NCBI GenBank assembly: GCA_016177385.1 | Contig: JACOVJ010000071.1 | Location: 1 to 13,712, forward strand | Reading direction: 5' to 3' | Source: Candidatus Niyogiibacteriota bacterium | GTDB taxonomy: Bacteria; Patescibacteriota; Minisyncoccia; HO2-45-28 | Length of the DNA: 13,712 nt | Shown: piece after piece, positions 6,397 through 11,964 of the stretch | Position numbering within the stretch: position 1 is the stretch's first letter | Layout of the letters: the number at the start of each line of letters is the position of its first letter | Notes under the pieces: model-generated | Seen by the model: the letters and a program-made list of their open reading frames with translations, nothing else | Databases searched by the model: none | Told to the model about the DNA's origin: nothing | Position numbers and translations under genes: made by a program

Positions 6397-6867
6397 TTAA
6401 CGAGCTCCACCCTCCAGAAGCGGGGCGGCGTCTGCATTATCCGCCGGCTCATTGGATGCGAGAGAGGCTACTACGGTCACGACATATGTCGTTATTTGCG
6501 CCTTTTCCACCGTCACGCGCCCGTCTCCGGTGTCCTGTTCCTCAAGGATCCCTTGCGAAACATAGACGTCGTCTTCGCGAACAAGGCTGCATGTTTGCGA
6601 CATTATCATCAGAGGAAAAGTGTTGAGGATGCCCTGTTGTTCCGCTTTTTCTTCTTCGGACAAAAGCCGTTTGGAAGAAATGTCTTCCAATATCAGCATC
6701 CGATGAAAACGCTCGGAAGCCCGGCGCGCGTCTTCCAGCGACTTGCATGCGAGCTTGATAAGTGCCATTTCTGCCGGACCGGATTCCTCGGATTCTTCTG
6801 CTCCGATCGCGAATGCGGAAAATGTAAATGTGGCAAGCGCTAGCATGACTACGAAAATTCGGGTCAT
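6397..6867 (-). CDS. Exported Cys-pair protein of unknown function (paralog A)
   Basis: Not a family I recognise. The 156-residue product starts MTRIFVVMLALATFTFSAFA, a classic signal peptide with likely cleavage near residue 20. An acidic linker, a helical segment and a predicted beta-rich part (VTVEKAQITTYVVTVV) follow, then an Ala/Asp-rich tail. It has only two cysteines, Cys41 in ACKSLEDA and Cys93 in TCSL, which could form a disulfide after export. Both cysteine contexts match the neighbouring gene at 6991-7536 (ACVSLADA and KCSM), so the two are probably paralogs. The start at 6867 is supported by a strong SD, GAGGAG, six bases upstream. It has its own extended -10 promoter and terminator. 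An envelope or surface role is inferred. Confidence 0.85.
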   Translation of the reverse strand: MTRIFVVMLALATFTFSAFAIGAEESEESGPAEMALIKLACKSLEDARRASERFHRMLILEDISSKRLLSEEEKAEQQGILNTFPLMIMSQTCSLVREDDVYVSQGILEEQDTGDGRVTVEKAQITTYVVTVVASLASNEPADNADAAPLLEGGAR

Positions 6868-6911
6868 ACTCGTCTCCTCTGGATTTGAAAGTGCGCTACT
6901 GACCCAAAAAC

Positions 6912-6940
6912 AAGATATCAAGAACTTGAAATAAAGTAAA
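6912..6940 (-). promoter_or_regulatory. Promoter of the 6397-6867 gene
   Basis: On the minus strand, -35 TTTACT (6935-6940), a 17-base spacer, and -10 TATCTT (6912-6917) preceded by TGA, an extended -10. Transcription would start near 6905, giving a leader of roughly 38 bases with the SD. It lies just downstream of the terminator of the 6991-7536 gene, so the two genes appear to be transcribed separately. Confidence 0.6.
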
Positions 6941-6943
6941 GAA

Positions 6944-6977
6944 CCGTCCTGCGCCTTGTGAACAAGGTGCAGGACGG
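6944..6977 (-). terminator. Intrinsic terminator of the 6991-7536 gene
   Basis: Arms CCGTCCTGCGCCTTGT (6944-6959) and ACAAGGTGCAGGACGG (6962-6977) are inverted repeats with one mismatch over 16 positions. On the minus strand the hairpin is followed by TTCTTTACTTTATTTC, a U-rich tract. It begins 13 bases after the TGA at 6991. Confidence 0.75.
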
Positions 6978-6990
6978 CTTCCTGTCGGCA

Positions 6991-7536
6991 TCACTGCCAC
7001 GCGCCTTGCGGGATTTTGCCGGGCGGTCTGGCCGGATCCGGCGGCATTGCGCCGGGCGGTTCGACCTTGTGCGCTTCCTCCTCTTTGATGAGCGGCTTGA
7101 GCGTGGCGGGCGTTACGACGACCCATGCGGTCTCCCTGAACTCTTCGCCGCTGCCGACCTCAAGAAGAAGGAGGTCGGATTCGAAGCGCAGAGCGATCCG
7201 CTTCGGGACGTAATGCGCTTCCATCGAACACTTTTGCTCGGGGAAGAATTTCACGCCGATCCGCGCGCGAACCGCATCTTTCGCCGGCCCGTCGGGCATC
7301 GCGCTCGCTTCGAGAGCGGCCGCCGCAACGTCCTTCGCGTCAGCCAGCGACACGCACGCGATGCCGCCTCCGGCCGGCTTGCCGACGAATTTCTGGAAGT
7401 CGAATTCCTCCTCTTCTTTCTCGAGGAGCACTTTTTCTTCCTCAAGGAATCCTGCTTCTTCCTTTTTTTTCTCGAAGTACACCCAGCCCAGCGCGATCAC
7501 CAAAAGGACCGCGAATATTCCGAACGCGTATTTCAC
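6991..7536 (-). CDS. Membrane-anchored Cys-pair protein of unknown function (paralog B)
   Basis: Not a family I recognise. The 181-residue product has one N-terminal membrane helix (residues about 4-21, AFGIFAVLLVIALGWVYF), then a highly charged segment likely to form a coiled coil (EKKKEEAGFLEEEKVLLEKE). A small domain with Cys61 and Cys103 follows, then a Pro-rich tail (EPPGAMPPDPARPPGKIP). Both cysteine contexts, ACVSLADA and KCSM, match the adjacent gene at 6397-6867, which also ends its domain with a V-rich strand (AWVVVT here, TYVVTV there). The start is GTG at 7536, supported by a near-perfect SD, AGGAGG, seven bases upstream. It has its own promoter and terminator. The domain is predicted to lie outside the membrane. 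Confidence 0.85.
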   Translation of the reverse strand: MKYAFGIFAVLLVIALGWVYFEKKKEEAGFLEEEKVLLEKEEEEFDFQKFVGKPAGGGIACVSLADAKDVAAAALEASAMPDGPAKDAVRARIGVKFFPEQKCSMEAHYVPKRIALRFESDLLLLEVGSGEEFRETAWVVVTPATLKPLIKEEEAHKVEPPGAMPPDPARPPGKIPQGAWQ

Positions 7537-7604
7537 GCTTCCACCTCCTAGTCGAAGTTTACTGCGATTTACTGCATCCGTTTTTTCAAAACACTGAGCG
7601 TAAA

Positions 7605-7631
7605 GTTATCACAATGATTCAAATCCGTCAA
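7605..7631 (-). promoter_or_regulatory. Probable promoter of the 6991-7536 gene
   Basis: On the minus strand, -35 TTGACG (7626-7631, five of six), a 15-base spacer, and -10 GATAAC (7605-7610) preceded by TGT, an extended -10. The spacer is short, but extended -10 promoters tolerate that. The start would be near 7598, leaving a leader of about 60 bases. The rest of this non-coding stretch (7537-7738) holds two inverted repeats and no gene that I can see. Confidence 0.5.
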
Positions 7632-7641
7632 CTGCTTGTTG

Positions 7642-7675
7642 TACACAATCGTTCACGGTCGTGAAGGATTGTGTA
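7642..7675. repeat. 34-bp inverted repeat upstream of the 6991-7536 gene
   Basis: Arms at 7642-7657 and 7660-7675 (TACACAATC-G-TTCACG and CGTGAA-G-GATTGTGTA) pair at 15 of 16 positions around a two-base centre. It lies just upstream of the predicted -35 box at 7626-7631. That position fits a regulator binding site, but a transcription-stopping hairpin or a repeat element is also possible. No U-run follows on either strand. Confidence 0.65.
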
Positions 7676-7681
7676 AACCCC

Positions 7682-7707
7682 AACCACTACAATATATTGT
7701 AGTGGTT
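7682..7707. repeat. Perfect 26-bp palindrome downstream of the phosphohexomutase gene
   Basis: The half-site AACCACTACAATA is followed directly by its exact complement, with no spacer. It lies 31 bases after the phosphohexomutase stop and 6 bases from the 34-bp inverted repeat. The AT-rich centre and perfect symmetry fit an operator or cruciform. As an RNA it would form an 11-bp stem with an AUAU loop, but no good U-run follows, so it is not a standard terminator. Confidence 0.7.
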
Positions 7708-7738
7708 ATAATCTGTCGGCTAGCGGATTATTGGAACT

Positions 7739-9091
7739 CTACTGCGAGGCCGAGCTTCGGAAAATTTGTATAAGAGCGTTGATCTCTTCGATCTTTTCCT
7801 CCAACCGCTCGCGGGTGTCCGCCTCGACAACAAGCCGCAAAACCGGTTCGGTTTTGGATGGCCGCGCCGCAAACCACCAGTCGTCGTATTCCACCGTCAG
7901 ACCGTCGAGAACCGTTTGCCGGCCGTCGGCGTATTTTTCTTTCAGGCGTCCGATGGCGCTCGCATCCGCCTCGAAACTCATTTCGCCCGAATGAAAATAT
8001 TTTTCATACGGCCGGAGCAGTTCGGAAAACGGCTTTTCGGATGCCGAAATGAGGTTCAACATATGAACGAGCGCGAGAAGGGCGGAATCGAATCCGTGAA
8101 ATTCGCGGAAATAAAAATGCCCGGACAGCTCCCCGCCGATATGTGCGCCGCTTTGGCGCATCGCGGCCTTGATGTGCGGATGACCGACGGGGACGATTTT
8201 CAACTCGACACCTTTTCTGTCCGCAATATCACGAATAATACGCGAACCAAAAACCGTCGAAATGGCGCTCTCGCCTCGTAAGGCAAGATTATCCAGCAGT
8301 AACGCAAAAATCGTCGTGCCAAGGATCGTCCGGCCCGACTCATCTAAAAATAGGATGCGATCGCCGTCGGCATCCAAAATGCATCCGAAATCCGCTTTTG
8401 TTTCAAGAATTTTTTCGCGGGCGGCCTTCTGCGCTTCCGGATTCAGGGGGTTGGGTGAATGATTCGGAAACCGGCCGTCGGGTTTGAAGAACAATTTTTG
8501 GGCCTCGATGCCGAGGCGCCCGAATAGCCGCTCCAGCAAAAACCCGGCCGAGCCATTCGATGCATCGGCAACCACGTGAAGCGGCCGCTTCAACGAGGAC
8601 ATCGAAACCAAAAAATCGATGTAGTCATCCGAGAGATCGGCGGAAGAAACCGAGCCCTCCTGTCCGGCGCGTTCATGCGGTTCGCGGCTCAATGCTTCGA
8701 TTTGCGGCAATCCGTTTTCTTTGTAGATCGGCTCTCCTCCAAGCCCCACCAGCTTGATACCGTTCCATTCGGCGGGATTGTGCGACGCCGTGACCATCGC
8801 GCCACCGGCCGCGTCCGACTTCGCAACGGAAAAGTAAAAAAGCGGGGAGGTCGCAAGGCCGATATCGCGGACATCGAAACTTTCGGCCAGAACGCCGCGC
8901 TCGAATGCGCGTAAAAGCGCTTCAGACGACAACCGGGCATCGCATCCGGCAATGACTATTCCGCGCTCTCCTTTTTTGGCAAGATGCCGTGCGAAGGCCG
9001 AACCGATCCGCTCCGCGACTGCCTCATCCAATTCCTCGGGAACCCGGCCGCGGATATCGTATTCTTTAAAAATAGAGGTTGAATCCGGCAT
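7739..9091 (-). CDS. Phosphomannomutase/phosphoglucomutase (alpha-D-phosphohexomutase family)
   Basis: Converts hexose 1-phosphate to 6-phosphate and back, feeding nucleotide-sugar and cell-envelope glycan synthesis. The 450-residue product has the four-domain family layout. The N-terminal motif is FKEYDIRGRVPEEL. The phosphoserine loop is TASHNPAEWNGIK (residues 101-113), with Ser103 as the phospho-carrier. The metal loop is DADGDR (240-245), the sugar loop GELSGH (320-325), and the C-terminal phosphate-binding loop RPSKTEP (410-416). Lys stands at the position that is usually Asn in the last motif. Substrate preference (mannose or glucose) cannot be told from sequence. The ATG at 9091 gives the family N terminus. 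The gene is divergent from rpsF with 26 bases between starts, and its mRNA is probably leaderless. Confidence 0.95.
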   Translation of the reverse strand: MPDSTSIFKEYDIRGRVPEELDEAVAERIGSAFARHLAKKGERGIVIAGCDARLSSEALLRAFERGVLAESFDVRDIGLATSPLFYFSVAKSDAAGGAMVTASHNPAEWNGIKLVGLGGEPIYKENGLPQIEALSREPHERAGQEGSVSSADLSDDYIDFLVSMSSLKRPLHVVADASNGSAGFLLERLFGRLGIEAQKLFFKPDGRFPNHSPNPLNPEAQKAAREKILETKADFGCILDADGDRILFLDESGRTILGTTIFALLLDNLALRGESAISTVFGSRIIRDIADRKGVELKIVPVGHPHIKAAMRQSGAHIGGELSGHFYFREFHGFDSALLALVHMLNLISASEKPFSELLRPYEKYFHSGEMSFEADASAIGRLKEKYADGRQTVLDGLTVEYDDWWFAARPSKTEPVLRLVVEADTRERLEEKIEEINALIQIFRSSASQ

Positions 9092-9096
9092 GCATC

Positions 9097-9103
9097 TATG
9101 ATA
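9097..9103. promoter_or_regulatory. Overlapping divergent -10 elements for the phosphohexomutase and rpsF
   Basis: The near-palindrome TATGATA gives -10 TATGAT on the plus strand (9097-9102) and TATCAT on the minus strand (9098-9103), each five of six to consensus. No good -35 box is visible for either. Using the usual spacing, plus-strand transcription would start near 9109 (about nine bases before the rpsF ATG). Minus-strand transcription would start at about 9091, on the A of the phosphohexomutase ATG. The intergenic region is only 26 bp, so both promoters must share this DNA or extend into the genes. Confidence 0.5.
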
Positions 9104-9117
9104 GGGTAGTTTCACCG

Positions 9118-9537
9118 ATGACCGAAAGCGATCCCATTCTTTACGAGCTTTATTATACGCTCAAAGCCGACAGCGCGGACGGCGCGGCATCCAACGTCAA
9201 CGCGCTGGTTCTTGCCATTGAAAAAGAGCACGGCATCATTGCCTCACAGACGAATCCGATGTTAAAACCGCTCGCCTATCCTATCGGCAAGATCCGCGAA
9301 GCCTACACGGGCTGGCTCCGATTCATGATAAAACCCGAATCCGCCCCAAAACTCGACGCTACCCTCCGCGGAGAACCGGCCTTGGTGCGCTTTATTTTCG
9401 TGCGCGCCAAAAAAGAAGAAGCGTCTCCGGAACCGTTGCGCCGCCGCAAACGGGTAAGCGCCACGGCAAACGCGCCGGAAGTGCAGGCGAATATCGAGGA
9501 GATCGATAAAAAATTAGAGGAAATTTTAGGCACATAA
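9118..9537 (+). CDS. rpsF: Ribosomal protein bS6
   Basis: Small-subunit protein bS6, which pairs with bS18 on the platform of the 30S subunit. The 139-residue product begins MTESDPILYELYYTLKADSA and has the ferredoxin-like S6 core, including LKPLAYPIGKIREAYTGWLR and ALVRFIFVRAKKEE. A charged C-terminal tail follows, with RRRKRVSAT and a terminal helix rich in Glu and Lys (EEIDKKLEEILG). The identity is strengthened by the classic rpsF-ssb-rpsR order. The ATG at 9118 was preferred to the upstream in-frame ATG at 9079, which lies inside the divergent gene. No SD and only a very short leader are seen. ssb starts 6 bases after the stop. Confidence 0.94.
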   Translation: MTESDPILYELYYTLKADSADGAASNVNALVLAIEKEHGIIASQTNPMLKPLAYPIGKIREAYTGWLRFMIKPESAPKLDATLRGEPALVRFIFVRAKKEEASPEPLRRRKRVSATANAPEVQANIEEIDKKLEEILGT

Positions 9538-9543
9538 TTCACT

Positions 9544-10005
9544 ATGAACCTCAATAAGGCCTTTGTTATCGGCAACCTTACTCGCGACCCCGAGCTTAAA
9601 ACGCTCCCCAGCGGTTCCGCGGTCTGTAATTTTTCGGTCGCGACCAATCGAACATGGAAAGATAAGAACGGGGAACAAAAGAAGGACGTCGAGTTCCATA
9701 ACATCGTCGCGTTCGGGCGCACCGCCGAGATCATCCATCAATACATGAAAAAGGGCAACGGCATCTTCATCGAGGGCCGCATCCAGACGCGGTCGTGGGA
9801 AAAAGACGGAAAGAAGAATTACCGCACCGAGATCGTGGCCGAAGCCATGCAGTTCGGACCCCGCCTGTCCGGATACGGCGGAGCGGGCGGCGCGGAACGC
9901 CCGGCGGACCCCGCACCGGCACAGGCGGCACAGCCGGCAAAGGAAGCGCTCGAAACCATCAACTATGACGACGACGCGATCAATCCCGATGAGATCCCCT
10001 TCTAA
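9544..10005 (+). CDS. ssb: Single-stranded DNA-binding protein
   Basis: Binds single-stranded DNA during replication, repair and recombination. The 153-residue product has an N-terminal OB fold starting MNLNKAFVIGNLTRDPELKT, with the family stretches VCNFSVATNRTWKDKNGEQK, EFHNIVAFGRTAEII and GIFIEGRIQTRSWEKDGKK. After about residue 108 comes a flexible Gly/Ala/Pro linker. The protein ends in the acidic tip DDDAINPDEIPF, which in this family recruits replication and repair enzymes. It sits between rpsF and rpsR, the order known from many bacteria. The gap from rpsF is 6 bases, there is no SD, and the stop codon abuts the rpsR ATG. Confidence 0.97.
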   Translation: MNLNKAFVIGNLTRDPELKTLPSGSAVCNFSVATNRTWKDKNGEQKKDVEFHNIVAFGRTAEIIHQYMKKGNGIFIEGRIQTRSWEKDGKKNYRTEIVAEAMQFGPRLSGYGGAGGAERPADPAPAQAAQPAKEALETINYDDDAINPDEIPF

Positions 10006-10251
10006 ATGTCAAAAGCTGAGCTTTTGACAAAAACCATGATACCCGCCGAATCCAAACAGTGCTATTTTTGTACATCGAATATCAAAAACATCGACTTCAA
10101 GGATGCCGAGACCCTGAAGCGGTTTTTGTCCATTCGCGGCAAAATTTTGCCGCGGCGCAAAACCGCCGTATGCGCCAAACACCAACGCAAACTTGCGAAC
10201 GCCATCAAGCGCGCGCGGCAAGCCGCCATCCTTCCTTACGTCAGCTATTGA
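10006..10251 (+). CDS. rpsR: Ribosomal protein bS18, zinc-ligand type
   Basis: Small-subunit protein bS18, partner of bS6. The conserved protein spans residues about 17-81, from KQCYFCTSNIKNIDFKDAET through LKRFLSIRGKILPRRKTAVC to AILPYVSY. Cys19 and Cys22 (CYFC) with Cys56 and His59 (CAKH) form a likely zinc site, as in the C-plus form of bS18. The first ATG (10006) directly follows the ssb TAA. Codons 1-8 are made from a near-perfect palindrome and are not S18-like. The ATG at 10036 (MIPAESKQ) is an equally plausible start that gives a 71-residue protein. The TGA stop lies within the TTGACA of the next promoter. Confidence 0.95.
   Translation: MSKAELLTKTMIPAESKQCYFCTSNIKNIDFKDAETLKRFLSIRGKILPRRKTAVCAKHQRKLANAIKRARQAAILPYVSY
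10007..10029. repeat. 23-bp palindrome covering the first rpsR start codon
   Basis: TGTCAAAAGCT and AGCTTTTGACA are exact inverted copies around one central G. In RNA this would form a hairpin that partly covers the first ATG of rpsR and lies seven bases before a second in-frame ATG at 10036. It may be a small palindromic repeat that extended the reading frame, or a structure that tunes rpsR translation relative to ssb. Confidence 0.65.
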
Positions 10252-10275
10252 CAAATTCTGTAGGTTTGCTATGCT
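10248..10275 (+). promoter_or_regulatory. Promoter of the small membrane protein gene
   Basis: -35 TTGACA (10248-10253, perfect consensus, overlapping the rpsR stop), a 16-base spacer, and -10 TATGCT (10270-10275, four of six) preceded by TGC, an extended -10. Transcription would begin near 10282, leaving a leader of about 52 bases that ends in a purine-rich SD. Confidence 0.75.
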
Positions 10276-10333
10276 ATGGGCGGGTTCTGATCGACAATGC
10301 AGTTCTTTCCAGACCAACCACGGGAGAGGAGCG

Positions 10334-10546
10334 ATGAAAAAATTGAATGTCCTGTTGTGGGAACGATATCGAGCTCTGAACGAATTGCCACAGCTCGCGA
10401 TCGCTGTGGCGACCGGCGGCATCGTGAACGCGCTCATGAACAGCCATTCGAAGATTCTCGTCATCGGAGCGCTTTGCTTCGTACTTCTTTTCTTGATCAG
10501 CAACATGCATTTCCGTTACTCCACGGAAGGAAAAGTTCGGGCCTAA
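10334..10546 (+). CDS. Small two-helix membrane protein of unknown function
   Basis: Not recognised. The 70-residue product starts MKKLNVLLWERYRALNELPQ. It has two hydrophobic segments, residues about 20-36 (QLAIAVATGGIVNALMN) and 40-58 (KILVIGALCFVLLFLISNM), separated by a short polar turn. A basic C-terminal end follows (HFRYSTEGKVRA). This suggests a small hairpin-type inner membrane protein. The ATG at 10334 is preceded by a purine-rich SD (GGGAG seven bases upstream, with GAGGAG overlapping), so it was preferred over upstream in-frame starts within rpsR. The gene has its own consensus-like promoter and a strong terminator, so it is a single-gene transcription unit between rpsR and recA. 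Confidence 0.75.
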   Translation: MKKLNVLLWERYRALNELPQLAIAVATGGIVNALMNSHSKILVIGALCFVLLFLISNMHFRYSTEGKVRA

Positions 10547-10558
10547 AACGGCCGCGAC

Positions 10559-10582
10559 AAGCCCAGCCCCTGAGGCTGGGCT

Positions 10583-10583
<1 letters not shown>
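10559..10583 (+). terminator. Intrinsic terminator after the small membrane protein gene
   Basis: A 10-bp perfect stem, AAGCCCAGCC / GGCTGGGCTT, with loop CCTGA, followed on the plus strand by TATATTTCTTTGATTTTTTT. It begins 12 bases after the stop of the 10334-10546 gene. Its last base overlaps the recA stop codon. On the minus strand the U-run is limited to the stem, so it may act in both directions but is better suited to the plus strand. Confidence 0.85.
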
Positions 10584-11581
<998 letters not shown>

Positions 11582-11602
11582 ATGAAAAAAATAAAAAAAT
11601 AA

Positions 11603-11947
11603 TCATTCGGATTGTCGGACCATCACCATTTTTTGCTCGCGTAACGTCCGCCCGAATCGGCCTTCCGCTTTCAGCTCAATGATATTGAGCCCGGGGGCCA
11701 AAAGCAACGCTTCTTCAAATGCGCCACTTTCATCCACATAAATGGGGCGGCCGTCAAGTTCAAGGCGCGCCGCGTCCTTGCCGGTCCCGCGCACCGTAAC
11801 GCGCGGGGATGCCAAGAGCGCCCCCTCCTCGGGCTCGAGGATCGTGATCTGCGGCCCAATGACAAAACCGCGGAACCGAAAAACGAAGTACGTTCCGAAA
11901 ACGATGAGTAAAAGACACAGCAAAAGCGCGAATGCGCGTTTATTCAT
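11603..11947 (-). CDS. Membrane-anchored protein with an Ig-like beta domain
   Basis: Function unknown. The 114-residue product starts MNKRAFALLLCLLLIVFGTY, a single N-terminal membrane helix (residues about 5-23). One small domain of alternating strands follows: ITILEPEEGALLASPRVTVR, LELDGRPIYVDESGAFEEAL and LAPGLNIIELKAEGRFGRTL. The pattern (PxxGxxxxxPxVxVxGxxxxAxxxxxxGxxxxVxxxGxFxxxxxLxxGxNxIxxxA) is that of bacterial Ig-like folds such as the glucodextranase B-like domain. It should lie outside the membrane and may bind a partner. The gene sits 17 bases after ftsK and 21 before recA, so all three are likely one transcript. No SD is seen. Confidence 0.8.
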   Translation of the reverse strand: MNKRAFALLLCLLLIVFGTYFVFRFRGFVIGPQITILEPEEGALLASPRVTVRGTGKDAARLELDGRPIYVDESGAFEEALLLAPGLNIIELKAEGRFGRTLREQKMVMVRQSE

Positions 11948-11964
11948 AGCGCGATGGCATTATG

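Noticed and set aside
7537..7738. Possible small RNA gene or tRNA in the largest non-coding gap
   Set aside because: No cloverleaf, anticodon arm or conserved RNA motif could be recognised; the inverted repeats and a promoter explain the visible structure.
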